NCBI GenBank assembly: GCA_030737835.1
Contig: JAUJYN010000066.1
Span: 124,001-188,000, forward strand
Reading direction: 5' to 3'
DNA from: Acorus gramineus
Lineage: Eukaryota; Streptophyta; Magnoliopsida; Acorales; Acoraceae
Length of the DNA stretch: 64,000 bases
Shown here piece after piece: positions 55,013 through 64,000 of this stretch. The position numbers were made by a program, and so were the translations under genes. Below the pieces are notes generated by a model. That model saw only the letters and a program-made list of their open reading frames with translations. It was not told the origin of the DNA and did no database searches. The first letter of the stretch is position 1, and each line of letters opens with the position of its first letter.

Positions 55013-55329
55013 GGATACCAAGGGGTGTTTTTAGATCTCGCGAGCAAAATTCCTCCCCCGCTCCGATTGAAGACTCTTCAATCGAAGCGGAGAAGAGAAA
55101 GAGAAGCTTTTGTGGATCTAGGATTTTTGAGGTGGAGGCTCTGATACCATGTTAGAATAAAGAAAAGGGAATTATTGTTATTATATTAGAAGAGTCAAAG
55201 GGCTCTATTTATAGATACATAGAGGAAACCCTAAAATACAGATAAGGAATTTAGGAAAACTACGAAACTAATAATATCACAATAATGATAATAAAGATAT
55301 AATATTATCCTAATAATGATTCTTTAACA

Positions 55330-57666
55330 ATATACAATACATATCCTATGAGTATTTTTAACTAATTTCTGTGTGTTCATATATATCATATTGGTGATTG
55401 AATATACTTAGAGATATAATTCATAGGGAAATGGCATGCCTAATTTATCATCATAGGAGTAGGATGATGATGCCATGCATATCATGGAGTAGGGAACCTT
55501 TTGTTAGCTTAGAATCGGGTTGACATTTTACCGATCCGAAGGTTTTGTTTGGTTTGTAATTTTTGTTTATCTTTTTTCAATCTCTTTCACCCTTTGTACA
55601 CAAATTTGGACATGATCAGTTTTGATGTTATGATTGAAATAGATATGTCGAAAAGTTCCTCAAATTTTTTTTTATCATCAGAGGGTCTTCTAGAGAAATC
55701 CAGTATAATATAACAACTTCCAATCTTTCCTTCATCAGAACACATCAACTCAATATATAGACTAATTTAACAAAAAAAAAAAACACAAATTTCATAAATT
55801 GTGATCCAAAGGTGGAAATTTAGAATAAATGATCAAGTATCAATGGCCGTGGTCTAGGTAGAATGTCATATGAGTTCAGTTTAGGTTGAGTTGTCTATGA
55901 TGACAATCTGAACCCAACTTGATTTTATAAGTAGCCCAAACTTTATGACAATCCGGCCCAAGTTGCAGCTCATACATGCAAGTGATGCATCTATAGATTA
56001 TGTTCTAAATTTTGTTCCGAGAGTAATATTTATGTTTATTTTGATGAAAAAATTCAGTGAAGTAATTTTGAATTTTGGTTATGTGAAAAAACAAAAAATA
56101 ATTGTATTTTCATGTATGTGTGCATCATTTTTTTTGTGGGTGTTTGTAAGTTGTAACTAACACTATTAGGTGTCTTCTGTTATAACTGACAGTATTAATC
56201 AAATTTATCTGCTTTTATATGTGATTTTAGTAATTTATTATTTATTTTCATTTTAAGTTATGATTTGTGAATATTATTTAAATTTTAATAAATATTATTT
56301 CAATTTGTGGACTGGTGGTGATTTGTGAAGCTTTCAAAGAGTGCTAGGGACTAAAATAAAATAAAAAGAATGTAAGTAGACCGAATCTTGATATGTGAGA
56401 GCTTTTGATGGAAAAGCAATTAAGAGTGGGGCCCACACATTCGTATGTTGTTATAAATTTTTCGCTTTCTTCCTTTATATGTGGTAGCTGTACAATAAAA
56501 GACAAACAGATCGGAACACTAAAAAACATAGGATCCCGTCCCCAAAATAAGGGCACTACAACATCACATCAATTTAATGATCCATGTAATAACAACTTAA
56601 TAGAAGTGGCAATTATTTTATGTGTGGTATGATTGTAGAACTCTTTGTATACACACACTTGATCACATGAATCTGATTTGTTGTTGATAGATTGTGTTTC
56701 TCGTTCAAATTGAATAAGGGTGGAAATAGAAAATAAATTCACATGAAAAAGAATGATATACATTTGTCTAGATTCACCTTAAAATCATTTTAAAAATGCC
56801 GTATACCCTTTATTGAGGTATATTATATATTTTGATGAATTGTTGTGAATAATGACAAACATAACAAAAAAAAAAAAACCTTCACATGAAGGATATTTCA
56901 TCTTAAAAAGATATGCGAACATTTTATATAGAAGGATAATTGACATAGTCAAGATATAAATTCTTACAAGTAGAGCAAAAAAAAAAATGTTAAATATAGA
57001 CATATAATTCCACATACTCTTATGAATATTTATACTCATATGTTTATGTTTTGTGTGTGTATAATCAGTAATTCTGAATATTTAAATATTAGATTAGTTT
57101 TTAATTTTTTATTTAGATACAAAACTTTTTATCAGTCTTCTTTAGTTCTTTATGATACCAAGAGGGGTTGTTGACAGTAGAGTAGTAGACGTTCTCCATT
57201 CGATGATTGTAATTAATTATATGTTCTTTATCCTCTGTACCAAGAGAAATTGTGAATGAGTTGGTCACTACTTACTAGTTCTCCAAAAATTATCCAAATC
57301 AAGTTTCTGCAGAACCCATCTACAATGTCCATGCCGTTGTGCATGTCATATAACATCTGCTCTGAATAGACAACAAAATTAAATGAGCTTCTCCTATTTT
57401 ACCCAAAAAAAAAAAAAAAGTGCAAATAATGGAGAGTAGATCGGAAAGCAGAGAAAGCAAAAAAAAAAAAAAAAATGAAGGTCAGATCATAGTCACAAAG
57501 TTCAATTCATGTATAGCATATGAGTATATGACAAATAATTATTTCGATTCAATATGTCCAGGTGGCTCCATGAATTTTTATGGATAGGATTATTTAAAAA
57601 AATAAATTTTATAAATTTTTTTAAAAATATTTTTTTTTCATATATATATATATGTCTTGCTACACA
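55330..57666. other. AT-rich non-coding stretch
   Basis: Short unrelated open frames only. Long A-runs near 55770, 56868 and 57401. No gene, RNA or element boundary recognised. Confidence 0.45.
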
Positions 57667-59105
57667 GGCCTCAATATTTAAGCTCCATTGAGAAGCCCCA
57701 TAAGGTGTCATTATCTCATTGGTTGGTTGTTTGACTTTTAAAAAATGTTAAAAATACAACATACAATATTACCCTTATTTAAATCCTGAATTTTCCTCCC
57801 TCATTAAACTCATCCCTACTTTTTTAGAAAAACAAATCAACCTATTCAAAATAAAAAAAATTTCAAAACCAATTCAAAATAAAAAATAAAAAACCCATTC
57901 ACCAGGATTTCTTAAAAAAAAAAACTGAAAAACGTAACATTCAAAAAAACTCATTTCGTTAAAAACATCAAAAAAACCAAATTTAGTTTGTGACTTCTCA
58001 TTCAACTAGAACACGATAGCTAGAAGGAATAATCAACGTTTTTATTTTTTAAAAAAATTATTGTTAATTTGATGATTATTCGATTCCAATCATCGGACAA
58101 AGTATTTGCGATGAATGCAATGTTTTTTTTTTCGATGAATGCATAAATAAAACACAAATCATAGTATAAAACAAGAGCTCAGAATAATGTAACTTAATTT
58201 CAACAATAAAGTGCATTAAAAGTCAGTTACATTTATAAATGTAACTGTAACTGACTTTGTACATTTGTAAATGTAACTAACTTTTGTTATATATAACAAT
58301 TAGAAGTCAGTTATATTCCAAAAATGGAATTGACTTTCAGATATAATGCATGTTTATATTAGATTAACATGTCACTGATTTTTGAAAAATAATGTGTATA
58401 AATTCAAAATAACAGTTTGAAATGTAACTAACTTTCTAATGTAAAATAATTTAAGATTGAATGTCGTATCCAAGAAAAAATTATAATAAAGGGCAGACCA
58501 AATGTTGCCAGACTTAATATCTAGCACCAAATTCAATAATAAAAATTTTAACAAATGCAAAACAAGGAATAAGACCCAAATACAAATTCTATTTTAGGTG
58601 GACAAGATAAAAAAAAGCCACAAACGGATAGAAAACCACACCCCAATAGAATTTTTTCCATCAAAACAAAGATTTGTCTGAAAACCTTGACACAGTCGGA
58701 TTCGCAGAGGCACTTGACGAGCTCCATCGCCAAACCTTTACATGCTTCGCCATGGCTTTCTCACTCTCCTCTCCATTATAACCCTGTCTGATTGAGGGAG
58801 GGGGCTTTTGCCCTTTTGAGTGTCCATTTCATTCATTCTGTGCACATTATTCATATAAACGGAAATTGAGAAAACCAAGTGACAGATTATGTATTTTTTT
58901 TTTTCAAAAGAGAGAAGACTATTAATTTCCAAAAATCATGGGATTTAATCCTTAAAAAAAAATTAAAAAATTATGCCACATCAGCAGCAATTGTAACTGA
59001 CTCTTTGATTGGTGAGTAATTATCGAAAAAGGCAGAAAGGGTAAAATAGGTATTAACACTTTGTGCCACCTCATGTGGCTTATATGGGTCCTATAAGATA
59101 GGGCA
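57667..59105. mobile_element. Candidate DNA transposon carrying a small GC-rich gene-like piece
   Basis: AAGCCCCATAAGGTGTCA near 57693 is mirrored by the complement AAGCCACATGAGGTGGCA near 59070-59090 (15 of 18). Between them are several GTAACTGACTTT-type motifs, including a perfect 24-bp palindrome at 58224-58247 with half-site CAGTTACATTTA. A GC-rich island at 58685-58750 (minus strand) starts MELVKCLCESDCVKVFRQ, unlike the AT-rich surroundings. Boundaries and TSD are not established. Confidence 0.45.
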
Positions 59106-59366
59106 TGTGAATCATTATTATTGTCAAAAACATAAATTTTGTTTTAAAATATAACAACTTACATTAATATAAAAAATAAATCATCCAAAAAAGGAAATGA
59201 AGAATTTTCAACATGTAAACTTTTACAATGTAGGGGTTTTAGGTATATAAGTTTGGGCTAGGAAGGTCAACTGATGGGGTCACTGGTGGGCTAGGTTACC
59301 ATGGTTTTGTATTTTATTTTATTTTAAATATGATGAAGTTAATTGACCCCACCGCATTATATGTGA

Positions 59367-59784
59367 CAAAGCCGGCCTTAGACTTAGGCCACTAAGGCAA
59401 TTGTCTAGGGTCTCCACTAGGGAGAGCCCTATGATCCATGTGATCAATGGAATTAAAAAAAATGGATAGTGAGATTTGTTATTTTTTTATAATCAAAGAG
59501 TGAATTAATTTCTCTTATTTCTCATATCAAGCATAAAATTTAAATTTGTCATCTCCTTGAATCTCTCCTGCCAATGTCTCCCTCTGTAGCCATTTTAGTT
59601 TCAATCCAATAATATAAAAGGTTTTGATTTTAATGATTGTAAAATATTATTTATATTTTATAAGTACAAAATTCTAGCAAACTAGTTTTTTTTTTTTTTT
59701 TTTAATATGTACATAAGGATCCATCCCTCTTTAAAAGATTGCTTAGGGTCCTGCTAAATAAATGAATTTCTAAGGCCAGCTCTG
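59367..59784. mobile_element. hAT-type MITE with GCCGGCCTTAG ends
   Basis: The left end CAAAGCCGGCCTTAG and the right end CTAAGGCCAGCTCTG are inverted copies. Flanks ATATGTGA (59359-59366) and GTACGTGG (59785-59792) agree at five of eight positions, and all three differences are transitions, an aged 8-bp hAT TSD. GTCTAGGGTCTCC near the left and GGGTCCTG near the right are typical of this plant hAT group. Confidence 0.7.
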
Positions 59785-59974
59785 GTACGTGGCGCGGCCC
59801 TTGGATACAATACGTGTGTTTGTAAATCATATGAAATATGTATGATGGAAATATTAATATAATTAAACTATTTTCAATATGTCAATATTTCATTATTATA
59901 AGACATATTGTATTACAATACAAGACTCGTGCAAAAAACCATTAATTTACCCTTGTGGGCTATGTTAAATTAAA

Positions 59975-60165
59975 GGTTTTTTTAATTTTTAGTCCCTAAA
60001 AACATATCTATTTAGGGATTGATCCATCATTTATTCATATTTTGATTTTAATCCCCAGATTTAAATGATATGTTCATTTTAAATCCTTTAAATCTTGGGA
60101 CTAAAAGAATTGATAGATCGATCACTAAATCCTATGATTTATGGGGACTTAAAAATAAAAATCCC
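59975..60165. mobile_element. MITE, second copy of the 11453 family
   Basis: The arms contain TTTTTAGTCCC at the left and GGGGACTTAAAAATAAAAAT at the right, and the inner GATCGATCACTAAAT and GATTTAAATGATA words seen at 11453-11737. Identical 9-mers TAAATTAAA (59966-59974, 60166-60174) form the TSD. It is more diverged and shorter than the other copy. Confidence 0.75.
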
Positions 60166-60174
60166 TAAATTAAA

Positions 60175-60523
60175 TGAAATGCAGGTGGCATTATATGCCG
60201 GACTATGTAACAACGCCCTAAAAAATGGAAATGGTATAGTTCCAATTTAACATTGATATATGCGTTATTAAATCTAAAAGGAACAAGGGAAAAATCCATG
60301 TAACCATCTGTAAATTGCTCGAAATCTATATAATCCCATAACTTTTCATGAAGTCTATATAACCCATGAAAATATCTATGTAAATCCAAATAACTCTCCG
60401 AGTTAAATTTCTGTTGACAAATAAAGAATATTCTAAGAAAATTTTTGTTTAGTCAACCATAGCTAAAAACATAGTATATAAAAAACCCTTACAATATGTT
60501 AAAATTATGAAAAATCTTGTGTA
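60175..60523. other. AT-rich non-coding stretch
   Basis: Between a MITE and the LTR that starts at 60524. No gene or repeat recognised; a 74-codon minus-strand frame at 60165-60389 is unsupported. Confidence 0.4.
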
Positions 60524-60831
60524 TGTTATAAATCTAAGTAAAAGAACAAAATTAAATATACCAACCAAAAGATAAATATTCCAGAGAGGAAGGAAGATTT
60601 CTGTATTTTCTATCTTCTTAATTGATCTCATAAATGAATGCAATCTAGGCCTATATTTATAGGCATTAAAAGATAGCAACAAACAATATTTTGGGGGGGG
60701 GGGGGGATTTGGTTTTATCTATCTTTCATAAAGTCAAAAGGGTTGAGTCTTAATCCTTTAGGATAAGTGATGACAAAGTCAAAGTCAATGGTAGTCATCC
60801 ATATTTATAATACTCCCCCTTGGATGACCAT
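60524..60831 (-). repeat. LTR of a minus-strand LTR retrotransposon (probably Ty1/copia)
   Basis: On the plus strand it begins TGTTATAAATC and ends ATATTTATAATA. On the minus strand a purine tract (AAGGGGGAG) lies just before it, which makes it the 3' LTR. CCTATAAATATAGGC inside (minus strand) is a typical LTR TATA box. A homopolymer run of G (60692-60706) interrupts it. Confidence 0.6.
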
Positions 60832-61131
60832 CACCCATTAGACTAAGATAATTGTCTCATTAAAACCTTGCTTGAAAAAACCCATTGGAAAAAAACCAAA
60901 GCGAAGGAAAAAAGAGTACAATTATTTGATCTTGGTAATGTTGGACGCGTTTAATGCTGCCTCATTAAAACTTTGCTAGGAAAACCCAGTAGAACAAAAC
61001 CTAGACGAAGTCAAAAGAGTATAGATGCAAAATGAATAATAAATGATATAATATGAATATGGGTGAGAGCTAATGCCCTATCAACCCCTTTATCACCGAT
61101 TCATTCAATCAAGGTAATCATGGATTCGGTG

Positions 61132-62182
61132 TAGGGGTGGCCATGGGCCGGGCTCGGGTCGGGCCCGGGCAAGGCTTTTTTTGGGCGGGCCTTGACCGGG
61201 CTTGAGAGGCTTTGGGCCCAGGTCTGAGCCGGGCCTAAAGTCCAAAATCAGGCCTGGGCCGCCCATAGGCCCGACCACGAACGGGCCAAGTCCGGGCCGG
61301 GCCGGGCTTAAGGTTCGGGCCGGGCTTTGTGTCCACACCTATTTTTTTTAGTTAAATTAAAACATACAATAAAGTAAATAAAAAAGTTGAATAACTTGAA
61401 TTGAACTATGAACAATAAAACTATTTGAATTGAATATTAATATAACTTCACAATAATTGCACATTATAAGTTTACAACAAGAAATATTTGAACATTAATT
61501 GAATAGCTACTATAAACTCATAGAAAAATATTTTAATTGAACATTACAATGATTAAATATTATTTTGTGGGTGATGACTGCATCACAATAAAATAAGTAC
61601 ATCCCAACTAGGTTGGCACCTACTCATTTTATCTATCATTTGCACAACTCTACCCAAAGCCATCCTTCAAGAAATGACAAGAAAACAAGTAAATTTAAAC
61701 TAAATTTCAATTTAAATTTACAATATCATCAAATTGGTCTCCAAGAGCCTTCTCAGCCAAGATAGTTTGAGTTCTTTGTTGTGCTTTGTACTAATCTCGT
61801 AGGCACACACAACTTTAGAGAGTTTGAGAGTATGAGAGATAAGTGATGGAAACTTGAAAGGTTATGGAGATATTTATAGTGTTTTTGTTTATTTTAAAAT
61901 TCAAATTACAATGGAATCCACCAAATTTTAAAAAATAGCCGTTGGGGAGGGTTTTAAAAAAACCCTTAGGGTCCATGACCGGGCCGGGCCCGGGCCTACG
62001 GGCGGGCTTTCCCGGGCCGGGCCTTGGGCCGGGCTCCGGGCCGGGCTTTGGGGTTTTTGCCAAGGCCCAAGCCCGGCCCTATGGAAGGTCCGGGCCCAGC
62101 CTGAGCCGGGCTTAGGCCCGGAAATTTCCGGGCCAGGTCCGGGCTCACGGGCCCGGGCTCGCAGGCCGTTTGGCCACCCCTA
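61132..62182. mobile_element. hAT-type non-autonomous element, perfect TIR and 8-bp TSD
   Basis: TIRs TAGGGGTGGCCA and TGGCCACCCCTA are exact complements. The TSD ATTCGGTG is identical at 61124-61131 and 62183-62190. The outer ~200 bp at each end are dense in GGGCCGGGC/GCCCGGCCC words; the ~650-bp core is AT-rich. On the minus strand the core has ACTATAAATATCTCC near 61875 and a short frame MALGRVVQMIDKM near 61670, which may be the promoter and start of a lost transposase gene. The perfect TSD suggests a young insertion. Confidence 0.9.
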
Positions 62183-62835
62183 ATTCGGTGAAGTTAAATG
62201 TCATTACGCATATAAATATAAAATTTAAATTTTAATTGACTTGTGGTTAGAGAAAATCATATTTTATCTACAAATATATTAATGGCCTTAACAATCAAAC
62301 TTCATGGGTTTATAAATATGAGACATTAATTAATAAAAATAATAATAACCCGATTATTTATATGCCCACGGGTTACACGGTATTTTGAAGAGTAATATTC
62401 ATTTCAAAAAAAATTTCAACCCATCAAAATAAAAATTAAAATATACATGCATGATTTCAATCTAAGAAATTACAGAACTGCCATTCAAACTCAAAAATCT
62501 TGCCATTCAATTTTTTTTTTTTTTCCGTTCTGCATGGGCCTTAAAAAAAATCCTCGTGATATGAAAAGCAATTTTAAATACATCTACTTGCATGCATGTG
62601 GATAATATCGTATCTTCATTACCAAAAGCCAATAGGCAAAAGCAAACCAAAATATATAGGTGACATAATAATTCTATCTAAAAAGAAATCTATCATTGAT
62701 TAATTTCTTAAATTTTCATTAATAGCATACATTGTGGCTTTATATAATACGAGACATGTAAACAATCATGGTTAAGAGAAAATAAATAAATAAATTAATT
62801 AATAAATAGATCTACTGATCCTATCATTTGTTTTG

Positions 62836-63520
62836 AGAACTTCTGGTTCTACATATAAAATAAAAACTTCTGGTTCTACGTAAAAAGTTAGAGCTTCTGG
62901 TTCTATAAAATTAGTTAAAACTTTTGGTTTTATATATAAAATAAAAACTTTTTGTTCTATGTATAAAGTTAGAACTTCTGATTCTATGTATAAAATAAGA
63001 ACTTCTGGTCTTATTATAATTTTGTAAGAACTTCTGGTCTTATTATAATTTTGTAAGAACTTCTGGTTCTACATATAAGATTAGAACTACTGGTCCTATT
63101 ATAATTTTGTAAGAACTTCTAGTTCTACATATAAGATTAGAACTATTGGTTCTATTATTATTATGTAAGAACTTCTGGTTTTACATATAAGATTAGAACT
63201 TCTGGTTCTATTATTATTTTATAAGAATTCATGGTTCAACATATAAGATTAGAACTTTATGTTCTATATATGAAATAAGAACTTATGGTTCTGTATATAA
63301 AATTAATTAGAATTTCTGGTTCTCTAAAATTAATTACAACTTCTGGTTCTCTATATAAGATAAATTAGAACTTCTAGTTCCATTAATTATTTGTGAGAAC
63401 TTCCGATTCTATACAGAAAATTAGAACTATTATATATATATTTGTGAGAATTTCTGATTCAACACATAAAACTAGAATTTATGAAAACTTCTGGTTCTAC
63501 ACATAGATGTATAATATTTG
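62836..63520. repeat. AACTTCTGGTTCTA tandem array
   Basis: Roughly twenty degenerate units of about 28-35 bp, each with CTTCTGGTTCTA and an AT-rich spacer such as CATATAAGATTAGA. No coding capacity. Confidence 0.85.
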
Positions 63521-63549
63521 AATAATAATATTTAAGAAAATTCAAATTT

Positions 63550-63905
63550 CAATAACAGATCACATGGAACTATTGCATGAAAAATACAATAATAAAATAA
63601 ATAAATAAAATATTACATAAAAATTACATAAGGGTTGCATGCTTGCAATATTGCATGGATGCTGATAGACTAACGAATCCATGAATATATAAAAAGAATA
63701 TATGGAATTGCATGGCCTAAGTGTATAAGTGCGGGTTTTACCAAAAAAAAAATATGGTATACGTATGGCTTGCATAAAAAAAATTGTATGAAAAAAAAAA
63801 TTCATATATACGGTTGCATTATTGCATATGGATTGCATGAGCCATACGGGTTGCAAAAAAAAAAATGAATATAGCATACTAGCGTTCATTGCATGAATAT
63901 ATAAG
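63550..63905. repeat. TTGCAT/ATGCAA-rich stretch
   Basis: Repeated TTGCATG and ATTGCAT words in a poly-A-rich background. The 121-codon minus-strand frame here is a product of the repeats and A-runs. Confidence 0.5.
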
Positions 63906-64000
63906 GGCGCGTCTATCCCCACCAAGCGTTTTTCTTACCCCACCAATAAAAAAAAAAAAAAAAAAAAAAACGGTGTTTGGCTGTTCCCACCAATCCAGAT
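63906..64000. other. Window end
   Basis: Contains a run of about twenty-two A near 63949-63970; the direct motif CCCACCAA occurs before and after it (near 63918 and 63987). It may be part of a repeat cut by the window edge. Confidence 0.3.

Larger units (their letters stand above)
53161..55329 (-). mobile_element. Non-coding Ty1/copia-like element (LARD type), minus strand
   Basis: The right LTR is 55150-55329 (TGTTAGAATAAAG to CTTTAACA). The left LTR is incomplete (53161-53278). The PBS GGCTCTGATACCA (55137-55149) and a minus-strand purine tract GTTTGGGAGGGGG next to the left LTR define the ends. The interior has no copia domains; instead it has three tandem-repeat blocks (53460-53850, 54195-54480, 54590-55012). 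A segment near 53895-53965 (GGAACACCTTAATCGGACTT) matches the leader of the coding copia element at 37168-37225. It is broken at one end; no TSD was found. Confidence 0.8.
60832..63930 (-). mobile_element. 3' non-coding part of the same LTR element, with a hAT element nested in it
   Basis: The sequence right of the LTR has the CTCATTAAAACCTTGCT and GGAAAACCCAGTAGAAC words repeated in the 3' regions of some plant copia elements. No protein domain is present in the window, so the element is broken or continues beyond. It contains the hAT element 61132-62182 and the tandem arrays at 62836-63520 and 63550-63905. The right limit is uncertain. Confidence 0.4.

Noticed and set aside
53943-55047. Open frames of 187-356 codons on both strands
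   Set aside because: They read the GACGGCGAC and CCCGGGATATCC arrays of a non-coding LTR element. Unit lengths are often multiples of three, so all frames stay open.

Overview
The window looks like nuclear DNA of a flowering plant, most likely a monocot. The intergenic DNA is AT-rich, while the few host genes are compact and GC-rich at third codon positions. The transposons (Tekay/Del-like Ty3/gypsy LTRs, Ty1/copia elements, plant LINEs with zf-RVT and RNase H tails, MULEs, hAT MITEs, tRNA-derived SINEs) are plant families. Only three host genes can be supported: an intronless RMA-like RING protein (1996-2562, +), a two-exon RINGv/MARCH-type membrane protein with a 4.27-kb intron (46020-41141, -), and an intronless peroxisomal enoyl-CoA isomerase/hydratase-like protein (52227-52985, +). 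They have no evident joint function.

Layout. 1-11.45 kb: the RING gene among broken LINE pieces, MITEs and unassigned AT-rich DNA. 11.45-31.0 kb: a long-TIR MITE, then a single Mutator-like element (MULE) with TIRs at 11749-11831 and 30927-31009. It carries a mudrA transposase gene and, just downstream, a plant mobile domain (PMD) gene. Three LTR insertions of one Ty3/gypsy family swell it to 19.3 kb: a solo LTR in mudrA (TSD CACAT), a second solo LTR in the PMD gene (TSD ACGCA), and inside that a two-LTR element (TSD GCGAC). 31.0-41 kb: a SINE, a fold-back DNA element split by a minus-strand Ty1/copia element, and a 1.5-kb long-TIR element with a 9-bp TSD. 41.1-46.0 kb: the RINGv gene, with a MITE and a tRNA-Arg fragment in its intron. 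46.7-52 kb: LINE pieces, a SINE with exact TSDs, a MITE, and a minus-strand LINE flanked by long TSDs and split by a 2.1-kb solo LTR. 52.2-53.0 kb: the isomerase gene. 53.2-55.3 kb: a non-coding LTR element with three tandem-repeat blocks; it shares leader sequence with the copia element. 55.3-64 kb: AT-rich DNA with a candidate gene-capturing DNA element, hAT and MULE-type MITEs, and a minus-strand LTR-element remnant with long tandem arrays, split by a 1.05-kb hAT element with a perfect 8-bp TSD.

The best candidate for an unusual system is the MULE carrying mudrA plus PMD, with palindromes just inside its TIRs. Its two reading frames abut and overlap, and removing the nested LTRs restores reading across the insertion points. 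Second is the copia-like pair, one coding and one non-coding, that share a leader with GC-rich repeats. All identifications come from reading sequence and translations; no database search was run.
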